Below, one piece after another: positions 1 through 8,577 of a stretch of 64,000 bases of DNA; position 1 is the stretch's first letter, and each line of letters begins with the position of its first letter. Under the pieces are notes generated by a model that saw only the letters and a list, made by a program, of their open reading frames with translations, was not told the DNA's origin and made no database searches. A program made the position numbers and the translations under genes. Source of the DNA: CAZDAW01 sp964503685 (GTDB lineage: Bacteria; Chloroflexota; Anaerolineae; Anaerolineales; Anaerolineaceae); contig CAZDAW010000001.1 in the NCBI GenBank assembly GCA_964503685.1, forward strand, positions 1 to 64,000. Direction: 5' to 3'.

Positions 1-40
1 ATAATTAAGAGTAAGATCAAAATCTTTGAATTCGAGAATT

Positions 41-80
41 AGAGCCAGATTTAATACTTACTTAAAAGTTATCTGGCTCT
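41..80 (+). other. Inverted repeat in kimA leader
   Basis: Bases 41-50 and 71-80 are perfect 10-bp complements (AGAGCCAGAT / ATCTGGCTCT) around a 20-base AT-rich loop, 17 bases before the kimA start. No T-run follows, so it is not a convincing terminator. It could be the terminator end of a gene left of the window or a stem in the kimA leader. I see no c-di-AMP (ydaO-type) riboswitch in the 96 bases available. Confidence 0.5.
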
Positions 81-96
81 TGGAGTTATTAAGGGT

Positions 97-2040
97 ATGA
101 TTGACAATCAATATGAGGGTGATGATTCCATTCTCCATCGTGAGGGGGAATATACGCCGCCGCAATCCTGGCGCACCTGGCTAATTGGCCGCCCGCTGGC
201 GACGGCTGATGCGCCTGAACAGACGATTGGAAAATTCATCGGTCTTGCGGTATTTTCTTCGGATGCCTTATCATCTGTGGCTTATGCCACGCAGGAAATG
301 CTGGTTATCCTGGCTTTTGCCGGGACTTCTGCTTTTGGGTATGCCTTTCCAATATCGCTGGCCATTGTCGGTTTGTTGTCGATTCTAACCCTCTCGTACG
401 AACAGACGATACATGCTTATCCGAATGGCGGCGGCGCTTATATCGTTGCCCGTGATAATTTAGGAGAGCTGCCTGCCCAAATAGCAGGAGCTGCGTTGTT
501 AATGGATTACATCTTGACGGTGGCGGTGTCCACCTCATCGGGTGTGGCGCAGATTGTCTCCGCTTATCCGGGACTTCTTCAGTACCGGGTTGTTATTGCG
601 GTGGCGCTGGTTTTCTTTGTTATGCTGATCAATTTACGGGGGGTAAAAGAATCGGGTTCGGCGCTTGCCTTGCCCACTTATTTCTTTATTGTTATGATGT
701 ATATGACGATTGGATTTGGCCTTTTTAGATATTTTACGGGTACGTTAGGCGTCGTTACTGATCCCCCAGATATGGAAGTGTTACATACGGTTGAAGGTGT
801 TTCATTGTTCTTGTTGCTGCGCGCTTTTTCAAGCGGCACAAGCGCCGTGACAGGGGTTGAGGCAATATCCAATGGGGTAACGGCGTTTAAGGAACCGCGC
901 TCAAAAAATGCTGGCATCACGTTGTTCTGGATGGGAGCGATATTAGGCTCGATGATGTTGATGATAACTTACTTATCGGGCGTAATTCATGCAATTCCTT
1001 CAGAGGAAGAAACGGTCATTTCGCAATTGGCGCGCACTGTATTCGACGGTCGCGGGGTGTTTTATCTGGGAACGATTGCGGCAACGATGATCATTTTGAT
1101 CATGGCTTCTAATACTGCTTTCGCCGGTTTTCCGCGATTGGGCGCTTTGCAGGCAGAGGACGGGTATTTGCCCAGGCAAATGACTTATCGCGGCAGCCGA
1201 TTGGTTTATTCACGGGGAATTGTGGCATTAGCGATGATTGCCTCTTTGTTAATTGTCATTTTTAACGCCAGTGTGACGAAACTGATTCCGCTTTACGCCA
1301 TTGGTGTTTTCTTGTCCTTTACTTTATCTCAGGTGGGTATGGCGCGGCGATGGTGGAAGATCGGGCATCTTGCGCCCGATGAAGAAATTAAAGAACGCGG
1401 CTCTGTTTTGAAATATGAACGCAACTGGGAAGTAAAGATGATTATTAACGGCTTTGGCGCCATGTGTACGGCTGTGGTAGCGGTTATTTTTGCGACAACA
1501 AAATTCCTTGATGGCGCCTGGGTAGTAATTCTGTTAATCCCGGCTCTGGTTGTATCGTTTATGGCGATTCATAAACATTACGAACGGCTGGCGGAAAAGC
1601 TGTCGTTGGATAATTATGGCATGCCTCCTCGAATCACCCGTCATCAGGTGATTATCCCGATCAGCGGGGTTCACCGTGGAACTTTGGCAGCGCTGCGTTA
1701 TGCACGAACGCTTTCGGACGATATTACTGCGGTGCATGTTTCTACCGACCCTGAGAAGGTTTTAAAGGTACAAGAAAAATGGAATATGTGGGGGGATGGG
1801 GTGCGACTGGTAATACTTGATTCTCCATACCGGTTGCTTGTGGAACCCTTGCTGCAATATATTGAGGAATTGGCAAAAAAGCGTGAGCCAAATCAGATTA
1901 TTACAATTATTGTACCTGAGTTTGTTTCTAAAGGATGGGTAAATAATGCCCTTCATGCGCAAACAGCTTTCTGGCTGCGCATGGCCTTGCTCTTTAAACC
2001 GGGTATTGTCATTACGGATGTTCCATATCTAATTGATTAA
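97..2040 (+). CDS. kimA: KimA-type APC-family potassium importer
   Basis: A 647-aa inner-membrane permease with about 12 hydrophobic segments (roughly residues 45-490) and a cytosolic C-terminal domain (about 510-647). It matches the KimA/YdaO branch of the APC superfamily: SSDALSSVAYATQE near residue 55, the YPNGGGAYIV motif near 108, DYILTVAVS near 138, and a C-terminal HVS...GVRLV...SPYR pattern as in Bacillus KimA. KimA is a high-affinity proton-coupled K+ importer inhibited by c-di-AMP; transport here is inferred from family. Two RCK/TrkA proteins follow immediately and a PgpH-type c-di-AMP phosphodiesterase lies at 16.9-19.1 kb. The RBS is modest (GGAG at 82-85, or AAGGG very close to the ATG). 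A generic amino-acid APC permease is the less likely alternative. Confidence 0.85.
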   Translation: MIDNQYEGDDSILHREGEYTPPQSWRTWLIGRPLATADAPEQTIGKFIGLAVFSSDALSSVAYATQEMLVILAFAGTSAFGYAFPISLAIVGLLSILTLSYEQTIHAYPNGGGAYIVARDNLGELPAQIAGAALLMDYILTVAVSTSSGVAQIVSAYPGLLQYRVVIAVALVFFVMLINLRGVKESGSALALPTYFFIVMMYMTIGFGLFRYFTGTLGVVTDPPDMEVLHTVEGVSLFLLLRAFSSGTSAVTGVEAISNGVTAFKEPRSKNAGITLFWMGAILGSMMLMITYLSGVIHAIPSEEETVISQLARTVFDGRGVFYLGTIAATMIILIMASNTAFAGFPRLGALQAEDGYLPRQMTYRGSRLVYSRGIVALAMIASLLIVIFNASVTKLIPLYAIGVFLSFTLSQVGMARRWWKIGHLAPDEEIKERGSVLKYERNWEVKMIINGFGAMCTAVVAVIFATTKFLDGAWVVILLIPALVVSFMAIHKHYERLAEKLSLDNYGMPPRITRHQVIIPISGVHRGTLAALRYARTLSDDITAVHVSTDPEKVLKVQEKWNMWGDGVRLVILDSPYRLLVEPLLQYIEELAKKREPNQIITIIVPEFVSKGWVNNALHAQTAFWLRMALLFKPGIVITDVPYLID

Positions 2041-2074
2041 TGTGAGTTTATATAAAGCTGGAGCTTGATAAAAA

Positions 2075-2734
2075 ATGAATGTCATTGTAATTGGTTGCGG
2101 TCGATTGGGGGCAGCACTGGCGGTCCGTCTGTTCAACCAGGGGCATCAGGTTGCCGTTGTTGATAATGTCAATGCGGCTTTCTATAATTTGCCTCCTGAG
2201 TTTGCCGGGCGGACAGTTGAAGGCGGCGCTTTGAGCCAGGATGTTTTACATCGCGCTGGCATTGAAACGGCTGATGCATTGGCGGCGGTGACAAATTCGG
2301 ACGCGCTTAATGCAGTGGTCGGGCACATCGCGCGAACGGTTTATCATATTTCGCGTGTTGTTGTTAGAAATTATGATCCCATCTGGCGCGATCTTTATGA
2401 AACATTTGGTTTGCAGGTGGTCAGCTCTACCAGTTGGGGGGCGCAACGGATGGAAGAGATGCTCTATGATGCAGATATCCGTTCAGTATTTTCAGCCGGC
2501 AATGGCGAGGTAGATATCTATGAGATCATCATACCCGAAACCTGGAATGGCTGTTCCTTACAGGCTGTCATGGGTGCGAATCAATGTGTGCCAATGTCAG
2601 TGACTCGGGCGGGACGGGCAATATTGGCCAATTGCGACATGCCTTTGAAAACAGGCGATCTGGTACATTTCAGCGCCACATTGGAAGGTATGCAATCTTT
2701 ACGCGAACAATTGCGCGCACAGAAAGGGGCCTGA
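2075..2734 (+). CDS. TrkA/RCK-family K+ transport regulatory protein (first of pair)
   Basis: A 219-aa cytosolic protein with an N-terminal Rossmann RCK domain (VIGCGRLGAALA at residues 4-15, acidic D ending beta-2 near residue 29) and a C-terminal TrkA_C-like domain from about residue 140. Such proteins bind NAD(H)/ATP or c-di-AMP and gate K+ transporters. It follows the KimA-like importer by 34 bases and precedes a second RCK protein by 1 base. No TrkH/KtrB pore gene is in the window, so the partner may be KimA itself or a pore encoded elsewhere. The pair resembles the actinobacterial CeoB/CeoC arrangement beside an APC permease. Confidence 0.85.
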   Translation: MNVIVIGCGRLGAALAVRLFNQGHQVAVVDNVNAAFYNLPPEFAGRTVEGGALSQDVLHRAGIETADALAAVTNSDALNAVVGHIARTVYHISRVVVRNYDPIWRDLYETFGLQVVSSTSWGAQRMEEMLYDADIRSVFSAGNGEVDIYEIIIPETWNGCSLQAVMGANQCVPMSVTRAGRAILANCDMPLKTGDLVHFSATLEGMQSLREQLRAQKGA

Positions 2735-2735
2735 T

Positions 2736-3407
2736 ATGTTTGTATTAATTGCTGGCGGAGGACGCACTGCTGCGCAACTGGCGACTTTACTCCTTGCGCA
2801 AAAACAGAAAGTTGCTTTAATTGAGGGACGGCGCGATATATTGGCGCAAATCCATCATGAGTTGCCCACTGAAGTTATTTATGAAGGCAACCCGGTTGAT
2901 CCGCGTTTGTTGGAAGCGGCCGGGATTCAGAACGCCGATATTCTGGCGGCTTGCACAACAGGGGATGAACTTAATCTTGCGTTGTGTTTTTTGGCGCACA
3001 ATCGATACAAAGTACCCCGCACCATTGCCCGAATTAACAATCCACGTAATGCCTGGTTGTTTGACGAGAAGTTCTGCGTTGATGTGGCCGTCAACCAGGC
3101 GGATATTATGGCAAGCCTGATCGAAGAAGAAATGTCTATGGGCGATATGATGACTTTGCTGAAGCTGCGCCGTGGGCATTATTCGCTGGTCGAAGAGAAA
3201 ATTCCTGCCGGAGCGAAGGCATTGGGAGTTCCAATAAAAGACCTGGCCCTGCCTGAAGATTGCGTCATCGCTGCCATTATTCGCCATGGTGAGATTGTTT
3301 TGCCGCGCGGCGTCACAGTTCTGGAGGTCGGCGACGAGGTATTGGCTATCACCGATCGGGATGGCGCAGATAAGTTGATTTCACTTTTCTCAGCCAATCC
3401 GGTTTGA
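2736..3407 (+). CDS. TrkA/RCK-family K+ transport regulatory protein (second of pair)
   Basis: A 223-aa protein built like its upstream neighbour: a Rossmann domain with a slightly altered glycine motif (AGGGRTAAQLA, residues 6-16) and E at the end of beta-2, then a TrkA_C domain (about 140-223). Translation is probably coupled to the upstream RCK gene, with only one base between them. The two proteins are diverged paralogues and may form hetero-oligomers; that is inference. The rpmH promoter -35 box lies inside the last codons of this gene. Confidence 0.85.
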   Translation: MFVLIAGGGRTAAQLATLLLAQKQKVALIEGRRDILAQIHHELPTEVIYEGNPVDPRLLEAAGIQNADILAACTTGDELNLALCFLAHNRYKVPRTIARINNPRNAWLFDEKFCVDVAVNQADIMASLIEEEMSMGDMMTLLKLRRGHYSLVEEKIPAGAKALGVPIKDLALPEDCVIAAIIRHGEIVLPRGVTVLEVGDEVLAITDRDGADKLISLFSANPV

Positions 3408-3432
3408 CCAGCCTGCGGACTTAAGGTATAAT
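3404..3432 (+). promoter_or_regulatory. Sigma70-type promoter for rpmH block
   Basis: TTGACC at 3404-3409 and TATAAT at 3427-3432 are separated by 17 bases, a near-consensus housekeeping promoter overlapping the stop of the upstream RCK gene. The expected transcript would begin near 3439 and includes an inverted repeat (ATTCGGA 3437-3443, TCCGAAT 3465-3471) before the rpmH start. Confidence 0.8.
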
Positions 3433-3497
3433 AGCAATTCGGATTGTCTGTAGCAGATACGTAGTCCGAATCAATATTTGTTTGAGAGGTAACATTC

Positions 3498-3668
3498 ATG
3501 GTAAAACGCACTTATCAACCCAAGATCCACCGGCGATTGCGTGTACATGGCTTTCGGTCACGTATGAAAACGGCTGACGGTCGAGAGGTCTTGAAGCGCC
3601 GACGGATGCGAGGGCGTCATAAATTGACAGTTAGCATGAACAATCATGTCAAGCGAATTCACTGGTAA
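3498..3668 (+). CDS. rpmH: 50S ribosomal protein L34
   Basis: A 56-aa very basic protein. It starts MVKRTYQPKIHRR and has the family core GFRSRM near residue 18 and RRRMRGRHKL near residue 34. L34 usually ends near residue 45; here a tail of about 10 residues ending in RIHW follows. AGAGG at 3484-3488 is a good RBS. It heads the classic rpmH-rnpA-yidD-yidC-khpB order. Confidence 0.95.
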   Translation: MVKRTYQPKIHRRLRVHGFRSRMKTADGREVLKRRRMRGRHKLTVSMNNHVKRIHW

Positions 3669-3731
3669 ATGGATGTTATCTTTTCCATTTGCGCTATTAA
3701 TTATTGATGTCATCTATTATTAGGATACCGG

Positions 3732-4112
3732 GTGAAACGAAGGTTTCGCCTGACCCGATCATCGGATTTTCAGCGGGTGCGGCGTTTTGGCAAGTCATAT
3801 GCGCACCCGCTTGTTGTGTTAGTGGTATTGCCCGGTAACCCCGGCGAACTGCGGATTGGTGTTGCTGCTGGAAAATCAGTCGGTAAGGCAGTTCAACGCA
3901 ATCGGGCAAAACGACTTTTGCGTGCTGCTCTTTATCCTTGGTTATCCTCAATGACATACGGATGGGATGTGGTTTTGATTGCCCGCCCTGCAATAATGAG
4001 AGCTTCTTGTTTACAGGTACAGTCAGTGTTATGCTCATTGCTCAAGCGTTCGGGACTGATGAAGGATATAAATGATAGTGGAACCTTATCTATGCAACGA
4101 ATATCCGAATGA
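3732..4112 (+). CDS. rnpA: Ribonuclease P protein component
   Basis: A 126-aa basic protein subunit of RNase P, which matures the 5' end of tRNAs with the rnpB RNA. The start is GTG at 3732. Family signatures are the N-terminal FRLTRSSDFQRV and the RNR-type motif GKAVQRNRAKRLLR near residues 51-64. The C-terminus runs past the usual domain and overlaps yidD by 41 bases, so the last residues are probably unstructured. No rnpB gene was recognised in the window. Confidence 0.93.
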   Translation: MKRRFRLTRSSDFQRVRRFGKSYAHPLVVLVVLPGNPGELRIGVAAGKSVGKAVQRNRAKRLLRAALYPWLSSMTYGWDVVLIARPAIMRASCLQVQSVLCSLLKRSGLMKDINDSGTLSMQRISE

Positions 4113-4365
4113 GCCGCGACTCAAGGATTTACCCATCAATATTTTAACGTTACCAAAAGTACTGCTTCTGGCAATGATCCGGTTATACCAGATGACTTTT
4201 TCAAAGTCTTTACCGCCCAATACCTGCCGATTTTATCCTTCCTGCTCTCATTATGGTTATCAGGCAATTTATAAATACGGGGTGATAAAAGGCAGCGGGA
4301 TGGCTATCTGGCGATTATTGCGATGCAACCCATTTAATTCAGGCGGATACGATCCCGTTCCATGA
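4072..4365 (+). CDS. yidD: Membrane protein insertion efficiency factor YidD
   Basis: A 97-aa protein with the YidD signature: CRFYPSCSHYGYQAI around residues 52-66, then RCNPFNSGGYDPVP at the C-terminus. YidD is a small membrane-associated protein that assists YidC-dependent insertion. The ATG at 4072 lies inside the end of rnpA, so the N-terminal 15 or so residues are less certain. It belongs to the rpmH-rnpA-yidD-yidC block. Confidence 0.93.
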   Translation: MIVEPYLCNEYPNEPRLKDLPINILTLPKVLLLAMIRLYQMTFSKSLPPNTCRFYPSCSHYGYQAIYKYGVIKGSGMAIWRLLRCNPFNSGGYDPVP

Positions 4366-4384
4366 AGACTATAACATAATCAGG

Positions 4385-5461
4385 ATGTGTAAAAACAAAA
4401 GCATGAAAACTTTCCGACATCTCCGTTTCGTTTTATTTCTGCTCGTGGCGAGTTTACTTCTCAGCGCCTGTGGGTCGGCTGCCCAAAGCGGCTGGTCTGG
4501 AGTCAACGTTGACCAGGAGAAAGTTTATCTCTCGGCTGGGACGCAAGTCTACGCAATCAACCTGGCAAGTGGAAATCAGGTGTGGAGCTTCCCTGAAAAG
4601 GCGGATAAAAGAGCCTTTAATGCGCCTGCAGCAATAACCAGCGACGGTCAGGTGATTGTAGGCGATTACACCAATGCGCTTTACAGCCTGAATGCTGCAA
4701 CCGGGCAACAGAACTGGGTGTTTGATAAAGCTAAAGGCCAATTCGTGGGCGAGGCGCTTGTGACCGATGAGGCGATTTATGCGCCATCAGGAGACTACCA
4801 TCTGTACGCCCTGAATTTGAAAGGCGCTCTATTATGGAGCTTTGAAGCTCAGAATGCATTATGGGCAAAACCAGTTATTAAAGAGAATACTGTATTTGTC
4901 AGTTCTTTGGATCATAATTTATATGCCCTGGACGCTGCCACAGGCAAGAAATTATGGTCAACCGTGTTAGATGGGGCGATTCCAGGCTCCCCGGCGCTCA
5001 GTGATGAGGGTGTCCTCTATGTGGGCACTTTAGCCAAAGAGATGTTCGCGGTCGATTCTGCATCGGGAAAAATATTATGGCGTATTTCCACAGATCATGG
5101 AATCTGGTCAGGCCCGGCTATTAAAGATGGTGCACTCTATTTTGGCGATTTGGGCGGGTACTTCTATAAAGTCGAAATGGCTGACGGAAAAATTCAATGG
5201 AAAACGCTCTATGACAGCGCAATTGTTGGTACACCCAGCGTTACTGAAAGTGGGATAGTTTTTGCTACAGAAAAAGGCTCTCTGTATTTAGTGGATACAA
5301 ACGGTAATCAAATCTGGCAGAAGACTTTTGAAGGTGGTCTTTATACCAGCCCAATTATTGCTGTGGATCGCTTGATTCTTCCACTTACAAACAGTAAAAC
5401 GCTGTTGATGTCATTGGATTCCAATGGCAACCCGCAGTGGTCGTTCATACCCTCTAAATAA
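4385..5461 (+). CDS. PQQ-like beta-propeller lipoprotein (BamB-like)
   Basis: A 358-aa exported lipoprotein. A hydrophobic signal sequence ends in the lipobox LLLSAC (Cys near residue 29), followed by about seven repeats of the PQQ type (YALNLASG, LYSLNAATGQQNW, LYALDAATGKKLW). It is a scaffold-type propeller like BamB/YncE; no PQQ dependence is implied. ATG 4385 or the internal ATG 4403 (MKTFRH) may be the true start; the latter gives a more typical signal peptide. It sits between yidD and yidC, which are normally adjacent, suggesting a role near the Sec/YidC export site (inference). Confidence 0.85.
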   Translation: MCKNKSMKTFRHLRFVLFLLVASLLLSACGSAAQSGWSGVNVDQEKVYLSAGTQVYAINLASGNQVWSFPEKADKRAFNAPAAITSDGQVIVGDYTNALYSLNAATGQQNWVFDKAKGQFVGEALVTDEAIYAPSGDYHLYALNLKGALLWSFEAQNALWAKPVIKENTVFVSSLDHNLYALDAATGKKLWSTVLDGAIPGSPALSDEGVLYVGTLAKEMFAVDSASGKILWRISTDHGIWSGPAIKDGALYFGDLGGYFYKVEMADGKIQWKTLYDSAIVGTPSVTESGIVFATEKGSLYLVDTNGNQIWQKTFEGGLYTSPIIAVDRLILPLTNSKTLLMSLDSNGNPQWSFIPSK

Positions 5462-5473
5462 AGTTGGTGCAAA

Positions 5474-6235
5474 ATGTGGGATTCGTTAATCATTAATCCT
5501 TTTGTAAATACCCTGTTGTTTATTTATACCGTGGTCGGTAAAGATTTTGGTATTGCTATTATCCTGTTTACTCTGGTTATCCGCCTGATAACCTACCCAT
5601 TGACTATGCAGCAATTAAAAAGCAGTCAGGCGATGACTGAAATGCAAAAATCCAAAAAATGGCAGGATATTCAGAAAAAGTACAAGGATGATAAAGAAAA
5701 ACTGGCGCAAGAACAGATGGCGTTATATAAGGAAATGGGCGTCAACCCATTCAGTTCTTGTCTGCCGACCCTGATCCAATTTCCGATCATTATTGGCCTC
5801 TATCAGGCTGTAATGCGCACTCTCGCTTCGTCGCCGCTGCAATTGCTTGATCTGACAAAGCACATTTATCCATTCCTGTTGAAGTATTCTTCATTGATAC
5901 CCTTGGACAGCAAATGGTTATGGATGGATCTCGGTCAGCCCGAACGGCTGCATTTATCCTTCTTGCCATTTGGTATTCCTGTGCTGGCAATCGTTGTAGT
6001 GATTACAACTTATATCCAATCGAAGATGATGCCAACGCCTTCGGCAAATCCGGGCGATCAGGGTTCTCAGATGACCAAGGCGATGAATCTTTATATGCCA
6101 TTTTTGATGGGATATATGGGTTTGACGCTTGCATCTGGACTGGCTTTATATTTTGTTGCCAGCAACCTTTTTGGAATTGCCCAATATGCTATTATGTATA
6201 AACCTGACTGGAAGAAGATTCTTTCATTCAAATAA
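5474..6235 (+). CDS. yidC: Membrane protein insertase YidC/Oxa1, short form
   Basis: A 253-aa polytopic membrane protein. It lacks the large periplasmic P1 domain of Gram-negative YidC and starts almost directly with the core, as in Gram-positive homologues. The YPLTMQQLKSSQAM region, a cytosolic coiled coil (KKWQDIQKKYKDDKEKLAQE, about residues 68-87) and the NPFSSCLPTLIQFPI segment are typical. It inserts membrane proteins with or without SecYEG. The PQQ lipoprotein gene lies 12 bases upstream and khpB downstream. Confidence 0.95.
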   Translation: MWDSLIINPFVNTLLFIYTVVGKDFGIAIILFTLVIRLITYPLTMQQLKSSQAMTEMQKSKKWQDIQKKYKDDKEKLAQEQMALYKEMGVNPFSSCLPTLIQFPIIIGLYQAVMRTLASSPLQLLDLTKHIYPFLLKYSSLIPLDSKWLWMDLGQPERLHLSFLPFGIPVLAIVVVITTYIQSKMMPTPSANPGDQGSQMTKAMNLYMPFLMGYMGLTLASGLALYFVASNLFGIAQYAIMYKPDWKKILSFK

Positions 6236-6342
6236 GAGCGTATGAGATTATTACATTCTCTATTCGGAGTAAAAAGATCGGGCGTAATCAAACTGCCCGG
6301 TTTACCCGGATAGTATAAAAAATTTATTCATTCGAGGGTATT

Positions 6343-7128
6343 ATGGATGAAGAGCGAACTACTTTGGAAGTTATTGCCCCGACAGTAGAAGCTGCCATTG
6401 AAAAAGGCCTTAACGATTTAAATTTGCCTGCTGGTTCAGTCGATGTTGAGATTCTGGATTCGGGTACGAAAGGTTTATTTGGTCTGGGTGGACGTCAGGC
6501 GCGGGTGAGGCTTACGGTCAAACAAGAAAAACCGGTTTCAGCATCTGAAAGAAGCGTTGTTGATGCTTCAACGGCGTCTTCAGTTTCTGTGGAGCGAAAG
6601 AAACCAGGCGCAGCGAAAGCCGAGATGCGACCCAAACCGGTGGGGTTGGATGAAGAAGATTATCCACTCAACGTTGCTGAAGAAACAGTCAGCGATTTGC
6701 TGGCGAAAATGAAAGTTCAGGCTCAGGTTTCGGCCCATTTTAGCGATGAAAATGGGGAAGAGGATCAAAGGGTGATTTGCGTTCAGATTCATGGCGACGA
6801 TTTGAGTATTTTGATTGGCCGACGCGCCGAGACGTTGAATGCACTTCAATATATTGCCAGCCTGATTGTTGGTAAAGAATTAGGCCATTGGGTTGCATTG
6901 CAAATTGATGTTGAAGGATACCGTTCGCGGCGTGAACGCCAGTTGCGCCAGCTTGCCCGGCGGATGGCGGAACAGGCTGTAAAAACCGAAAAACGCCAGA
7001 TGCTGGAGCCAATGTCGGCCAGTGAAAGACGAATCATCCATATCGAATTAAGGAATCACCCGCAGGTAACGACTGAGAGTGTCGGCGAAGAACCAAATCG
7101 TAAGGTGACGATTTTGCTCAAGAAATAA
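6343..7128 (+). CDS. khpB: RNA-binding protein KhpB/Jag (EloR)
   Basis: A 261-aa protein with the three-part Jag layout: N-terminal Jag_N domain (LEVIAPTVEAAIEKGL, GTKGLFGLGGRQARVR to about residue 55), a linker, a KH-type domain (ILIGRRAETLNALQYIASLI, about 148-167) and a C-terminal R3H domain (EPMSASERRIIHIELRNH, about 222-239). KhpB/EloR binds RNA and influences cell elongation in Gram-positives. Its place after yidC is conserved across many phyla. Confidence 0.92.
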   Translation: MDEERTTLEVIAPTVEAAIEKGLNDLNLPAGSVDVEILDSGTKGLFGLGGRQARVRLTVKQEKPVSASERSVVDASTASSVSVERKKPGAAKAEMRPKPVGLDEEDYPLNVAEETVSDLLAKMKVQAQVSAHFSDENGEEDQRVICVQIHGDDLSILIGRRAETLNALQYIASLIVGKELGHWVALQIDVEGYRSRRERQLRQLARRMAEQAVKTEKRQMLEPMSASERRIIHIELRNHPQVTTESVGEEPNRKVTILLKK

Positions 7129-7150
7129 TTGGTTGGGTGTGAGATAAGTT

Positions 7151-8461
7151 ATGCGAGCCGTTGATATTATCATCAAAAAGCGGGATGGCGGTGAACTGAC
7201 AAAAGCCGAGATTGATTTTTTTGTTCAGGGTTTTACTCGCGGGGAAATCGCCGATTATCAGGTTTCAGCCTGGGCAATGGCCGTATTATTGAAAGGGATG
7301 ACCCCCCGTGAAACCACTGATTTAACGCTTTCAATGGCAAATTCGGGTGAAGTTCTGGATCTATCCTCTGTCGCGCCGCTTGTCGTTGATAAGCATTCTA
7401 CAGGTGGCGTGGGCGACAAAACATCACTGGCGGTCCTTCCAATGGCAACGGCCTGTGGATTGAAGGTGGGAAAGATGTCGGGTCGCGGATTGGGTTTCAG
7501 CGGCGGGACGCTGGACAAGATGGAATCTATCCCGGGTTATCGGGTTGATCTGACGAAGAAGGAGTTTTTCGAACAACTGCGCACATTAGGCATTGTTCTC
7601 ACCGGACAATCGGCGGACCTGGCGCCAGCGGATGGCAAACTTTATGCGCTGCGCGATGTGACCGGTACAGTTGACTCGATTCCTTTGATTGCATCTTCTG
7701 TCATGAGCAAGAAGATTGCCGGTGGAGCGAATGCGTTTGTACTGGATGTGAAAACCGGAGCAGGGGCGTTTATGCCAAACGTTGAAAGGGCCCGGGAACT
7801 CTCAGAGCAAATGATTTCCATTGGTAAATTACTTGGCCGGCGTATCGTTGTTCTGATTTCGGATATGAATCAGCCCCTGGGTGAAGCGGTGGGCAATGCG
7901 CTGGAGTTGAAAGAGGCGATTGATACTTTGCACAACCGGGGACCTGCTGATTTTACTGAGCATTGCATCACTGTTTCAGCGCACATGCTTGTTCTGGGGA
8001 AAAAAGCGGCGGATTTTTCTGAAGGTCGGCGCAAGGTTAAAGCGACATTGGAAGATGGGAAGGCGTGGGAATGTTTCCGTTCTCTGGTGAAAGCGCAGGG
8101 CGGCGATGTTGATTATATCGATAATCCTTCATTGCTGCCGAAAGCGAAATTTGTAGAGACGATTAAGGCGCCGCGGGGGGGCTATATTAAATTCGAGGAT
8201 GCCCGCGTGGTTGGCGAGACTGCCATTGTATTGGGCGCGGGTAGGGCTAAAAAAGGTGATCCGATCGATCACGCTGTTGGAATCATCGTTCATCATAAGG
8301 TCGGTGATCAGATTAAAACAGGGGATGCGTTGTTCACGATTCACGCCAATCAGGCCGAACATGTTCAATCTGCCAGTGAGCAATTACTTAAGGCAATTAC
8401 CTGGAGTGATGCGCCGGTAGATCCGTTGCCGTTATTTTATGCGACAATATCGTCGGATTGA
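7151..8461 (+). CDS. pdp: Pyrimidine-nucleoside phosphorylase
   Basis: A 436-aa enzyme that splits uridine/thymidine/deoxyuridine with phosphate to the base and (deoxy)ribose-1-phosphate. It carries the thymidine/pyrimidine phosphorylase signature SGRGLGFSGGTLDKMESIPG near residues 116-135, the phosphate-site KHSTGGVGDKTSL near 81-93, and a C-terminal barrel-sandwich domain. Length fits the family. It is 22 bases after khpB and ends just before a strong terminator, so it probably closes the rpmH operon. Confidence 0.93.
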   Translation: MRAVDIIIKKRDGGELTKAEIDFFVQGFTRGEIADYQVSAWAMAVLLKGMTPRETTDLTLSMANSGEVLDLSSVAPLVVDKHSTGGVGDKTSLAVLPMATACGLKVGKMSGRGLGFSGGTLDKMESIPGYRVDLTKKEFFEQLRTLGIVLTGQSADLAPADGKLYALRDVTGTVDSIPLIASSVMSKKIAGGANAFVLDVKTGAGAFMPNVERARELSEQMISIGKLLGRRIVVLISDMNQPLGEAVGNALELKEAIDTLHNRGPADFTEHCITVSAHMLVLGKKAADFSEGRRKVKATLEDGKAWECFRSLVKAQGGDVDYIDNPSLLPKAKFVETIKAPRGGYIKFEDARVVGETAIVLGAGRAKKGDPIDHAVGIIVHHKVGDQIKTGDALFTIHANQAEHVQSASEQLLKAITWSDAPVDPLPLFYATISSD

Positions 8462-8478
8462 TATCCTGGCTTTTCCAG

Positions 8479-8514
8479 GCCTGTCAGGTTTGAGTAACCT
8501 GGCAGGCTTTTTTT
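8479..8514 (+). terminator. Rho-independent terminator after pdp
   Basis: GCCTGTCAGGTT (8479-8490) pairs with AACCTGGCAGGC (8496-8507) around a short loop with a single G-T wobble, followed by seven T residues. This is a textbook intrinsic terminator separating the rpmH-pdp unit from the kinase module. Confidence 0.92.
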
Positions 8515-8527
8515 ATTTTTCATTCAT

Positions 8528-8556
8528 TTGCAAAACCTGCCCATGATGACTATAAT
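8528..8556 (+). promoter_or_regulatory. Sigma70-type promoter for kinase module
   Basis: TTGCAA (8528-8533) and TATAAT (8551-8556) are 17 bases apart and lie 22 bases before the kinase ATG, just after the pdp terminator. The leader is very short and no strong RBS is visible, so translation may start on a nearly leaderless transcript. Confidence 0.75.
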
Positions 8557-8577
8557 TTAATCCATCACCATTTATTT

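Noticed and set aside
3404..7128. Replication origin near rpmH-rnpA
   Set aside because: The block often neighbours dnaA and oriC, but no dnaA, dnaN or cluster of TTATCCACA boxes is present here; the upstream genes are potassium transport genes.
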